The translations under genes were made by a program, and so were the position numbers. The notes beneath the pieces were generated by a model that was not told the origin of the DNA, did no database searches, and worked only from the letters and a program-made list of their open reading frames with translations. Below, in pieces: positions 1-5,966 of a stretch of DNA of 6,244 nt (position 1 is the first letter of the stretch; every line of letters begins with the position of its first letter). The stretch spans positions 1 to 6,244 of the forward strand of contig DMAP01000242.1 of assembly GCA_003446975.1 (NCBI GenBank). Reading direction: 5' to 3'. Source of the stretch: Clostridiales bacterium (lineage in GTDB: Bacteria; Bacillota; Clostridia; Tissierellales; Dethiosulfatibacteraceae).

Positions 1-128
1 TCTTTTTCAACTGTCTTCTTCTGAACCACTACCATTCCATCAGATTCAATGACAGTAACAGGCACTAAAGTTCCGTCTTCCTTAAATATTTGGGTCATTC
101 CAAGCTTTCTTCCAATAATTGCTTTCAT
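1..128 (-). CDS. rplC: 50S ribosomal protein L3, N-terminal part (gene runs off the window)
   Basis: This encodes the first 42 residues of ribosomal protein L3, one of the early-assembling 23S rRNA-binding proteins of the large subunit. The visible N-terminus reads MKAIIGRKLGMTQIF, followed by EDGTLVPVTVIE, which is the typical bacterial L3 start; GRKLGMTQ is a family hallmark. The ATG (128-126) has a GGAGGT ribosome binding site at 137-142, eight bases upstream. It follows rpsJ by 83 bp on the same strand, the standard rpsJ-rplC order of the S10 operon, so rplD, rplW and rplB would be expected beyond the left edge. The truncation is due to the window boundary, not to damage. Confidence 0.96.
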   Translation of the reverse strand, partial: MKAIIGRKLGMTQIFKEDGTLVPVTVIESDGMVVVQKKTVEK

Positions 129-163
129 CCGTTTACACCTCCAATTTTCTTACAGCGGATTAC

Positions 164-175
164 ATTGCATGCAAT
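164..175. repeat. 12-bp perfect palindrome between rpsJ and rplC
   Basis: ATTGCATGCAAT is its own reverse complement and lies in the 83-bp spacer between the two ribosomal genes. No function is evident; it could be a protein-binding site or chance. Confidence 0.35.
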
Positions 176-211
176 CATACTAAGCAGAGTGTCTATCTAA
201 ATTCTCTACTT

Positions 212-523
212 TTACAGTTTGATTTCAATATCCACACCAGCCGGCAAATTCAATTTCATCAAAGAATCTACAGTCTTTGGCGTTGGATTGGAAATATCAA
301 TCAGTCTTTTATGTGTTCTTTGTTCAAATTGCTCTCTAGAATCCTTGTACTTATGAACCGCTCTCAAAATTGTGATGATTTGCTTTTCTGTCGGTAGAGG
401 AATTGGTCCTGCGACATCAGCTCCTGATGATTTTGCAGTTTCGACAATTTTCTTTGCTGACTGATCAAGCAATTGATGATCATAAGCTTTCAACCTGATT
501 CTAATTTTTTGACTGTTTACCAT
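212..523 (-). CDS. rpsJ: 30S ribosomal protein S10
   Basis: S10 is a 30S head protein, also known as NusE in transcription antitermination complexes. The 103-aa product matches the family's usual length of about 102. It carries family stretches such as KIRIRLKAYDHQLLD near the N-terminus, GPIPLPTEK around residues 41-49, and the C-terminal ISNPTPKTVDSLMKL and LPAGVDIEIKL. The frame is open further upstream to position 568, but the ATG at 523 is the right start: it gives the normal N-terminus and has a GGGAGG ribosome binding site at 531-536 with a 7-base spacer. It is the first gene of the S10 operon. In many Bacillota the tuf gene lies directly upstream; here a terminator and an unrelated operon do. 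Expression is likely driven by the promoter at 714-742 through a long leader. Confidence 0.98.
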   Translation of the reverse strand: MVNSQKIRIRLKAYDHQLLDQSAKKIVETAKSSGADVAGPIPLPTEKQIITILRAVHKYKDSREQFEQRTHKRLIDISNPTPKTVDSLMKLNLPAGVDIEIKL

Positions 524-707
524 TGTGTTACCTCCCTTTTCGTATTTTACCTTACATACGTTAGGCAATCTCCATGTACACTGAGCCTAGTGTACTTTAT
601 GTTTTTTTTAATGGAAATCCCTATCCGCCTCGCTTTTAGCAAGACATACTCCGCAAAAATTACCCGGCTACTGCCAGCAACCTTTCACTTCTTCGCATGC
701 GGCACAC
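524..707 (-). promoter_or_regulatory. Long 5' leader of the S10 operon with hairpins
   Basis: If transcription starts near 707, as the promoter at 714-742 implies, the rpsJ transcript carries an untranslated leader of about 185 nt. The clearest structure is a perfect 7-bp inverted repeat (576-582 with 589-595, loop of six bases) about 50 nt before the rpsJ start codon. Further upstream are a CGCATGCG palindrome near 694-701 and GC-rich stretches near 620-680 that could pair. No convincing open reading frame occupies it. Ribosomal protein operons are often autoregulated through such leaders, but I do not recognise this one as a known leader family; a regulatory role is inference. Confidence 0.45.
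576..595 (-). repeat. Perfect 7-bp inverted repeat in the rpsJ leader
   Basis: GTACACT and AGTGTAC are separated by six bases, so the transcript can form a stable hairpin. On the minus strand no U-run follows, so it does not look like a terminator for the S10 transcript. On the plus strand a T-rich run does follow (about 596-609), but no plus-strand gene is present for it to terminate. A leader structural element is the more likely role. Confidence 0.6.
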
Positions 708-713
708 TGAAAT

Positions 714-742
714 ATTTTACCTAATTTGCATTCTAAAATCAA
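714..742 (-). promoter_or_regulatory. Sigma-A-type promoter for the S10 operon
   Basis: Read on the minus strand, TTGATT (742-737) is separated by exactly 17 bases from TAAAAT (719-714), close to the TTGACA/TATAAT consensus. It lies directly after the terminator of the upstream operon and before rpsJ, where a promoter is needed. Surrounding DNA is very AT-rich, so chance matches are possible. Confidence 0.65.
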
Positions 743-785
743 CATAAATATTAATATGTTACAAATATTTAATAATTTCTTCTGC

Positions 786-832
786 AAAATAATAGCAAGC
801 ATATTTTTTGCTATTCATGCTTGCTATTTTTT
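786..832 (-). terminator. Intrinsic terminator ending the six-gene operon (possibly bidirectional)
   Basis: A perfect 12-bp stem (791-802 pairs with 817-828, core AGCAAGCAT) has a 14-base loop. On the minus strand it is followed by TTATTTTG-like T-rich sequence from the 786-792 side, and on the plus strand by a T-run at 827-832. It sits between the methyltransferase stop and the S10 promoter, which is where the upstream minus-strand operon should end and be insulated from the ribosomal operon. Confidence 0.75.
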
Positions 833-893
833 ATTAGATTTTATATTGCATAATGATTATACACGAATATATCCAAAAGTCAAGAAATTTCAC
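833..893. other. AT-rich spacer with no recognised feature
   Basis: This stretch lies between the terminator and the downstream copy of the duplicated tail. It has no supported gene, no convincing promoter and no strong hairpin. Confidence 0.5.
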
Positions 894-985
894 ATTTATC
901 CGATGACTAACAGTCCCTGGATAACGGTTTCTAAGGTTTAGATGGTGTTTCACACCACCTTAACCCAAGAACCCTGTTGATCTTG
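894..985 (-). repeat. Downstream copy of the reductase 3' tail, interrupted by 41 bases
   Basis: Positions 948-981 are identical over 34 bases to 1736-1769, which cover the last codons, the stop codon and the first bases after the CoA-disulfide reductase-family gene. Read in the reductase frame this copy still spells RSTGFLG and a TAA stop, against KSTGFLG in the real gene. A further 12 bases (894-905) match 1723-1734, which adjoin the 34-base match almost directly at the other copy. Here the two parts are split by a 41-base insertion (906-946). The copy starts only a few bases after the methyltransferase stop codon. It is a non-coding remnant, not a gene. Confidence 0.9.
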
Positions 986-991
986 TTCAAT

Positions 992-1699
992 CTACTTGGC
1001 AACCACTATCAACGGCAAACCATCATTTTTGAAAGGCTCACCTTTGTAATTTGAATGCCAACTAAATTCAGTGAATCCAGCTTTCCTCAATAGGCTTTCC
1101 AACTTGTCTTTTCTCAATGGCATAAGATTTGTTTCAGCCTCATATTTGCTATCTGTAGACTTAATGTTCAGTTTGGTCTTAAATATGACACGACTATCTT
1201 CAAGCCTGTAAAAACGCTCAAACCGAAGGACTTTATTCTCAATCAACGGAAGACTCTGAATGTTGTTTTGATAGACATAGTCATAGTTGATAATCTGGAC
1301 CACAAGCTTTCCGTCTTCTTTCAGCAATTTTCTGAATCCTTTCAATGTCTCCAATATTTCCTCATAATTGGATAGATGGACCAGGGTGTTCCCAATGCAA
1401 TAAATTCCGTCAAACATATCATAATCAAAATATTCTGAGACTTGAACCATGTCTATTTGCCTGACATGAAACCAATATCCCATATCACTGATTTCATTGG
1501 CGATCCTTATCATATCCTCACTAAGGTCTATTGCCTCTACAGAAAACCCTTTTTTGGCCATCTCATAGGCAACCCGTCCATCAGAGCATCCCACGTCCAG
1601 CAAATGTCCCTGGGGAGTGAATTGTGATACTAGGAAATCAGTCTTATTATCGACAGGAAAAATGTGATGATAAACATCGGCCATATTTTTATAAAACAA
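992..1699 (-). CDS. Class I SAM-dependent methyltransferase, substrate unknown
   Basis: This is a 235-aa cytoplasmic enzyme with a Rossmann-type SAM-binding domain. Motif I is LLDVGCSDG (33-41), with Ser where many relatives have Gly. The acidic residue that usually holds the SAM ribose is D58 in VEAIDLS. Motif II is around MFDGIYCIGNTLVHL (95-109), and DGKLVVQI (129-136) is the following strand. The C-terminal half (about 140-235) is a mixed sheet region ending in the usual RKAGF segment (205-209). The start is TTG at 1699-1697: a TAGGAGG site (1706-1712) lies six bases upstream, whereas the first in-frame ATG (codon 6) is about 21 bases away. It is the last gene of the operon, 48 bp after the reductase stop, and is flanked on both sides by copies of the reductase tail, which suggests later insertion. 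Substrate cannot be predicted. Confidence 0.9.
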   Translation of the reverse strand: MFYKNMADVYHHIFPVDNKTDFLVSQFTPQGHLLDVGCSDGRVAYEMAKKGFSVEAIDLSEDMIRIANEISDMGYWFHVRQIDMVQVSEYFDYDMFDGIYCIGNTLVHLSNYEEILETLKGFRKLLKEDGKLVVQIINYDYVYQNNIQSLPLIENKVLRFERFYRLEDSRVIFKTKLNIKSTDSKYEAETNLMPLRKDKLESLLRKAGFTEFSWHSNYKGEPFKNDGLPLIVVAK

Positions 1700-1712
1700 G
1701 TTATACCTCCTA
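1697..1712 (-). promoter_or_regulatory. Ribosome binding site that fixes a TTG start for the methyltransferase
   Basis: TAGGAGG at 1706-1712 lies six bases before TTG (1699-1697). The later in-frame ATG would leave a spacer of about 21 bases, too long for efficient initiation. Confidence 0.85.
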
Positions 1713-1722
1713 GTGTTCGATT

Positions 1723-1773
1723 ATTTATCCGATGGTTTCACACCACCTTAACCCAAGAACCCTGTTGATTTTG
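1723..1773 (-). repeat. Upstream (intact) copy of the duplicated reductase tail
   Basis: It covers the last codons and TAA of the reductase gene (to 1748) and the following GGTGG...CCATC hairpin region. The core 1736-1769 is identical to 948-981; 1723-1734 is identical to 894-905. The two copies are in direct orientation about 790-830 bp apart and bracket the methyltransferase gene. Confidence 0.9.
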
Positions 1774-3097
1774 CAGCATTAGATGCTATATTGACAGCAT
1801 CCCAAACGCTTGCAAATGGTGGCGCATAGCAAAGGTCGGCATTACCTAGCTCTCCAGTGGTCATATTTGCCTGAATTGCGATTGCAAACATGTCGACCCT
1901 ATGGACAGCACCTTTGGTTCCTGCCGCTTGAGCACCCAGTATCCTTCCAGATCTATTTTCGTAGATGACCTTGATGAGCAGCGGTGACGCTCCGGGATAA
2001 TAATTCGCGCTGCTTGGTGCTTTAACCACTACCGTCTTGTAGTCGAGTCCCGCTTCTAACGCTTCCGCTTCCCCTAATCCGGTTCTTGCCAGTTCCAAAT
2101 CAAAAACTTTAATAGCTGCAGAACCTAATGTACCTACATATTCAACATGCCCGCCAGCAATGTTTTCCCCTGCGACTCGCCCGCCTTTATTGGCCGTTGT
2201 GCCCAAAGCGATATATGCGTGCTTGTCTTTTATCATATGTTTGATGGCTGCACAGTCTCCCGCTGCATAAACATCCTCAATGCTTGTTCTCATTTCACTG
2301 TCAACTATTATAGCACCATTCTCCGCTTTTTCATAATCCAGGCCTTCAAGAAAACTCAAATCAGGTCTCACACCTATAGCGACGAGCACAAAATCAACCG
2401 CATATTCTGACTTATCCGTAATCACTTTATTGACAGTCTTATGGCCGGTAAATGCTTTGACCCTCTCTCCCAGTATAAGTTTAACGCCATTTTTTTCCAT
2501 TTCTTTCCCAGCCATTTCTGAGAATTCTCTATCAAATGGTTTAAGCACTCTGTCCCCTGATTGGAAAACGTAAGTTTCTTTACCGATAGCTCGGAGGGCT
2601 TCCGACATTTCAACACCAATATATCCACCACCCACTATAGCAACCTTCTTAATGTTTTCCTTGGCTAATAATGCTTTTAGCCTTAATCCATCATCCAGTG
2701 TTTTTAATGTTGCGATGTTTTCTAGTTCAGTTCCTTCAAAAGTTGGAACGATAGCTGGCGCACCGCTTGCCACCATCAATTTGTCATAAAAGTCACTGAA
2801 AATTTCGCCGGTAGTCAGGTCTTTGATTAAAACCTGTTTCTGATCTGGAATCACCTTGATGACTTCGTGATGCAATCTACATGAAATACCCATTGCTTCG
2901 AAGTCTTCTTTCGTCCGTGCTATCATTTTAGTATCGTCATCAAAATAATCAGCTATATAATAAGGTAGCCCGCAAGCACCATAGGATAGATAGCCACCTT
3001 TCTCATAAACGGTTATCTCTGCTTGTTCTATCAGCCTTTTTAATTTGGATGCAGCTGACATCCCTGCAGCAACACCTCCTATTACAATCACTTTCAT
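1748..3097 (-). CDS. CoA-disulfide reductase-family flavoprotein (FAD/NAD(P)H, single active-site Cys)
   Basis: The 449-aa product belongs to the single-cysteine branch of pyridine nucleotide-disulfide oxidoreductases, which reduce CoA disulfide, persulfides or polysulfide, or O2 in Nox-type members. The FAD-binding motif is VIGGVAAGMSAA (5-16); the redox cysteine is C42 in SYGACGLPYY; the NAD(P)H-binding motif is VGGGYIGVE (155-163); the second FAD motif is YAAGDCA (277-283). The C-terminal dimerisation domain contains YYPGA (366-370) and CYAPPFASVWD (423-433), whose tyrosines match the pair associated with CoA-disulfide reductases, so I favour that activity over NADH oxidase. There is no fused rhodanese domain. 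ATG at 3097 is preferred over GTG at 3106, which overlaps the AAGGAAGGGG ribosome binding site. The second nucleotide-binding strand ends YVFQSGD, with no Glu where NADH-preferring relatives often have one, hinting at NADPH use. The last codons and stop are duplicated beyond the next gene. Confidence 0.92.
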   Translation of the reverse strand: MKVIVIGGVAAGMSAASKLKRLIEQAEITVYEKGGYLSYGACGLPYYIADYFDDDTKMIARTKEDFEAMGISCRLHHEVIKVIPDQKQVLIKDLTTGEIFSDFYDKLMVASGAPAIVPTFEGTELENIATLKTLDDGLRLKALLAKENIKKVAIVGGGYIGVEMSEALRAIGKETYVFQSGDRVLKPFDREFSEMAGKEMEKNGVKLILGERVKAFTGHKTVNKVITDKSEYAVDFVLVAIGVRPDLSFLEGLDYEKAENGAIIVDSEMRTSIEDVYAAGDCAAIKHMIKDKHAYIALGTTANKGGRVAGENIAGGHVEYVGTLGSAAIKVFDLELARTGLGEAEALEAGLDYKTVVVKAPSSANYYPGASPLLIKVIYENRSGRILGAQAAGTKGAVHRVDMFAIAIQANMTTGELGNADLCYAPPFASVWDAVNIASNAAKSTGFLG

Positions 3098-3130
3098 CAC
3101 AGGCACCCCTTCCTTCTATTGTTTTTGGCG

Positions 3131-3718
3131 TTACCAGATCTCACTGGTGTCAATCACAAAATCACATTGCGCTTCAATATCAAACGCTTCAAAATACTTT
3201 TCTTCCATTGGTATCCATAAATTTTTAAACCGCATGGCTTTAACATCTCCACTTCTTTGTTGAATCCGTTTCATTTGTTCATCTGGATTCACAGACATAA
3301 ATACCTTTAAATCATACACGCTGCTTAAATCAGGATGCATGGCATATGACCCTTCAATGATATTGATTCTTTTTGGAGGAATTTGCTTTCCCTGATTGTA
3401 AGCTTGTTTCTGGCAATCAAACGCCCTATAAATAATTGTCATTTGAGCCAATAGTGGATCAATCACCTCAATGAAGAAACGCTCATGGTCCATGTGCCCA
3501 CCTGGTAATGCCAATCTTTGATCAGTCTGCATATCAAATGGCAGATAGAAGTCATCCATTTGGAACAGGTTGGCATCATAATGCTCTGCTAGTTTATTGG
3601 CTAAGGTAGTTTTCCCGCTTCCGCAACGTCCATCAATAGCTACAATGCATCCTTTATTTTCATTAATCAGTACATCTATTCTTTCATATATTTGATTGAC
3701 TGTCTCAATATAGTTCAT
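3131..3718 (-). CDS. Uridine kinase-like P-loop kinase
   Basis: The 195-aa cytoplasmic P-loop kinase resembles the uridine kinase/phosphoribulokinase family. The Walker A motif is GRCGSGKT (30-37). A DDFYLP motif (55-60) follows, at the position where uridine kinases have their substrate-binding DDFY. RINIIEGSYAMHP (117-129) is the Walker B-like strand and its IIEG turn. RIQQRSG (151-157) fits the arginine-bearing lid. It is a little shorter than classical Udk and diverged from it, so the phosphorylated substrate (a nucleoside, or another small hydroxyl compound) is uncertain. ATG at 3718 is preferred: AGGAAG lies eight bases before it, while the GTG at 3727 almost abuts that site. It lies 38 bp after the VOC gene and 33 bp before the reductase, so they are probably cotranscribed. 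Confidence 0.85.
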   Translation of the reverse strand: MNYIETVNQIYERIDVLINENKGCIVAIDGRCGSGKTTLANKLAEHYDANLFQMDDFYLPFDMQTDQRLALPGGHMDHERFFIEVIDPLLAQMTIIYRAFDCQKQAYNQGKQIPPKRINIIEGSYAMHPDLSSVYDLKVFMSVNPDEQMKRIQQRSGDVKAMRFKNLWIPMEEKYFEAFDIEAQCDFVIDTSEIW

Positions 3719-3756
3719 AGCTTCCACTTCCTATCCAGTATAGCTCTTTTTGTTGA

Positions 3757-4140
3757 TTACAGATCACAAAAAATCTCATGAATATTGCCATCCGGATCCT
3801 CGAACAAAGCGGTTCTCTGATTCCAGGGCATGTTCTTTGGTGACTGGATGCCTATGGCACCTTTATCTAAAAGCGTCTCATAGGATTTGTCAACATCATC
3901 CACACTTCTGCATGGAAAAGCCAACTCAAATCTTTGACCGATTGCCTTGATCCTATATTTATCAGAGAAGTCCAACATCACTTTTCTTTCACATAATGCA
4001 AATCTCGCACCCTCATTTTTAAATTCAACGTATTCTCCCAAATCATTAATGATATCAAAACCCATAACATCTTTGTAAAACTTTTTCATTGGCTCGATAT
4101 GGTCAGTCCATATGGTGACCAAGCTTATCTTAGATAGCAT
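3757..4140 (-). CDS. VOC superfamily protein (glyoxalase/bleomycin-resistance fold)
   Basis: The 127-aa product has the paired beta-alpha-beta-beta-beta modules of the vicinal oxygen chelate fold. The first module contains MKKFYKDVMGFDI (18-30), the usual helix and turn; the second contains VDKSYETLLDKGA (83-95) and the signature FEDPDGNIHEI (113-123), whose E122 is the conserved last metal ligand. E72 could be a second ligand, but the first strand (ISLVTIWTDH) has no His at the usual ligand position, so classic glyoxalase I activity is doubtful. Members include glyoxalases, dioxygenases and drug-binding or drug-modifying resistance proteins; the substrate here is unknown. ATG at 4140 is chosen because a GGAGG site lies five bases upstream; the TTG and ATG further up overlap or precede that site. 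Confidence 0.88.
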   Translation of the reverse strand: MLSKISLVTIWTDHIEPMKKFYKDVMGFDIINDLGEYVEFKNEGARFALCERKVMLDFSDKYRIKAIGQRFELAFPCRSVDDVDKSYETLLDKGAIGIQSPKNMPWNQRTALFEDPDGNIHEIFCDL

Positions 4141-4176
4141 CTTAACCTCCATCAATTTTTTTCAGATTACACTTCT

Positions 4177-4662
4177 TTATTTTGTTACTCTCAAACAGAT
4201 TGGCCTTTCGAAACATGTTGCACCAAATAACCTTTTGATATCCTCAACTGTTAAATCATCTTGTCTCTTCATTTCTGCTTCAACGTCTCCAACATCCCCC
4301 AGCCAAACACACCAGAGTTCAATTTCTTCACTCCCGAGAAGATGCTCTCTTATATATCTGATCAGTTGTTCCGCTCTTATATGATTATATCCAAAAGTTA
4401 CTTCTGAAACAAAATTTTTCATAGTATAGTCTGCGGCATGGTCTTCAGGATTATCCTTTCGTATCTCTAACTCATGGAGCAACTCCTCCGATTCGCAGAC
4501 AAGAATAATTTTTTCATCCATATCGATATCATTATTTCTCAATAGGATTTCAGGAACTTCTAGATTTCGTTTAAACATTTCGTTTAAGGAGATTAACTCA
4601 ATATTTGGATTATGTACATCTTTAAGTGGCAAGTCGCTGGCCAAAAACCGATATAAGCTCAT
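4177..4662 (-). CDS. Conserved-looking hypothetical protein, acidic, soluble, 161 aa
   Basis: I do not recognise a characterised family. The protein has no signal peptide or membrane segment and is rich in Glu, Asp and Leu. It begins MSLYRFLASDLPL. Visible features are a stretch with alternating hydrophobics EKIILVCESEELLHELEI (50-67), a likely helix around IRAEQLIRYIREHL (95-108), a short ELWCVWLGD segment (115-123), and a C-terminal DLTVEDIKRLFG (136-147) that looks like a helix. Cysteines are at about 56, 118, 150 and 156, too scattered for a clear metal site. The ATG at 4662 overlaps the TGA stop of the exporter gene (ATGA), with GGAG six bases upstream, so translation is probably coupled. 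That start is better than the ATG at 4674. The tight coupling hints at a partner role with the exporter, which is inference only. Confidence 0.82.
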   Translation of the reverse strand: MSLYRFLASDLPLKDVHNPNIELISLNEMFKRNLEVPEILLRNNDIDMDEKIILVCESEELLHELEIRKDNPEDHAADYTMKNFVSEVTFGYNHIRAEQLIRYIREHLLGSEEIELWCVWLGDVGDVEAEMKRQDDLTVEDIKRLFGATCFERPICLRVTK

Positions 4663-5966
4663 TTTAGGCTCCATAACTTCTTTTTAGCGGCATATAGGAA
4701 GATACATTCCACCATCTCCGCGATTACCATAGCATACGCTCCTATTATGGCGGGGTTTTCAGGGTTCAAGTAAGTGCCAATCAAGACGGAGATTATCAAC
4801 GATGCCAAATTAACCATCTTCCCGACGCTGATCTGCTTTGTGCTCTGACGTTTAAGAAACAATCCCCACAAATATTGTCTAATCACAAAAAAGATAGGTA
4901 GCAAAGTCATTATTTTCAATACATCGGTTGCCATTAGGCTGATTTGCTCGCCTGTTCCCATCATAGTATTAAGAATGAAATAGCCTAATGGTGTAAACCC
5001 AGTAATGGCAATAGCCAGTGATAGCGTTCCGCCAACGATAGCTCCAAAACGCTTGATGGAGTTGTAATTCTCTCGATTGTCATTTATTTTTAAAAAGTTC
5101 AAAGGGACTTGGTGAAACATCATTAGGGGTGATACAGCCAAGATGCCCACCGACCATCCCACCGCAAATGCAGATAAAGCAATTTCAGGATTGACTGTTC
5201 TTGCCAGTCCTGCATTGATAATTGGCGTTGCCATAGTCCTTAGCAAAGCTGTGACAGTAAGGGGCAGAAAAAACATCAGAATAAATCTATTGTTTAGTTC
5301 CTTTTGAATAACTCCCGGATCTTTTACCCTATTACTCTGCCTTGTTATAGCACCAGGTATGTCCAATCTCCCACGATGTATTAATACCGCAACGGTTGTT
5401 GCTTCGACAAATAAGGCGATGGCAAAAATTCCCGGCGCATAATATGAGCCTGGCATAAAACTGAAAAACTCTGCCAGAAATACCATGATTCCTACAAAAA
5501 TAACCCGCATCAACGACGCTATTGTAACTATAGGTGTCATGCGCAATTTGATTGCCACACCTTGGTAAAAATCCCGAACAGTCACAAAAAGGGGGAAAAG
5601 CACCAATATTCTCAACATAATGACTGCTTCATCCAACACATGACCTTCGACGCCTATCAGGGTATTCATGACCCACCTTGATGCATTGGTAAAAGCAAAA
5701 ATAAAAAACAACCCCACAATGCCTAATCCGACGATTGTTATGAATCGACGCACTTTATTATAACTCTGCGCATCGGTGGTCAATGATGTTACTGTATGCT
5801 TGATCATGGACACAGGATATTGAATCATCTGCAAAATGCTTTTAGCTACCGCAAAAGCTGAAATCAATACTTCCGGGGATGGAAATCTCGCAAGGGCAGC
5901 ATTGAATAACGAGTGGGTTAATGCAATGATGGCCTGCGTCATGCCCAATGGCACAAAAAATTTCAA
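4659..5966 (-). CDS. MATE-fold multidrug exporter-like membrane protein; 5' end uncertain
   Basis: This is an integral membrane protein of at least 435 aa with about a dozen hydrophobic segments, consistent with the MATE/MOP transporter fold. The two halves are an internal repeat: residues 3-55 (FFVPLGMTQ..., NAALARFPSPEVLISAFAV) resemble 232-284 (FFLPLTVTA..., NAGLARTVNPEIALSAFAV), an offset of 229 residues. Members export cations, drugs or lipid-linked substrates; this substrate is unknown. The start is a problem. The reported TTG (5966) has no ribosome binding site, and the frame reads plausibly further upstream (NGIPLNEQ) to a TAA at 6030-6032 with no ATG, GTG or TTG between. LNEQ has a counterpart LNNR before the second repeat, so the true protein is probably up to about 17 residues longer, starting at ATC (6017) or ATT (6014) behind AAAAGG (6026-6031), or reached after a slip on a 7-A run. 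It is the first gene of the operon and overlaps the next by 4 bp. Confidence 0.85.
   Translation of the reverse strand: MKFFVPLGMTQAIIALTHSLFNAALARFPSPEVLISAFAVAKSILQMIQYPVSMIKHTVTSLTTDAQSYNKVRRFITIVGLGIVGLFFIFAFTNASRWVMNTLIGVEGHVLDEAVIMLRILVLFPLFVTVRDFYQGVAIKLRMTPIVTIASLMRVIFVGIMVFLAEFFSFMPGSYYAPGIFAIALFVEATTVAVLIHRGRLDIPGAITRQSNRVKDPGVIQKELNNRFILMFFLPLTVTALLRTMATPIINAGLARTVNPEIALSAFAVGWSVGILAVSPLMMFHQVPLNFLKINDNRENYNSIKRFGAIVGGTLSLAIAITGFTPLGYFILNTMMGTGEQISLMATDVLKIMTLLPIFFVIRQYLWGLFLKRQSTKQISVGKMVNLASLIISVLIGTYLNPENPAIIGAYAMVIAEMVECIFLYAAKKKLWSLK

Noticed and set aside
119..941. Plus-strand open frames across rpsJ, its leader and the terminator region
   Set aside because: They lie antisense to rpsJ or in AT-rich spacer, lack ribosome binding sites and have low-complexity, non-protein-like composition.
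941..959. Hairpin after the methyltransferase as a terminator
   Set aside because: The 7-bp stem is not followed by a T-run on either strand; the 786-832 hairpin is the better terminator.
906..985. Integron attC-like recombination site at the duplicated tail
   Set aside because: The hairpin and the cassette-like arrangement prompted the check, but no GTTRRRY/RYYYAAC core pair is present at the expected places and no integrase is visible.
3737..3765. Internal promoter before the kinase gene (TATACT at 3742-3737)
   Set aside because: No acceptable -35 box lies 16-18 bases upstream.
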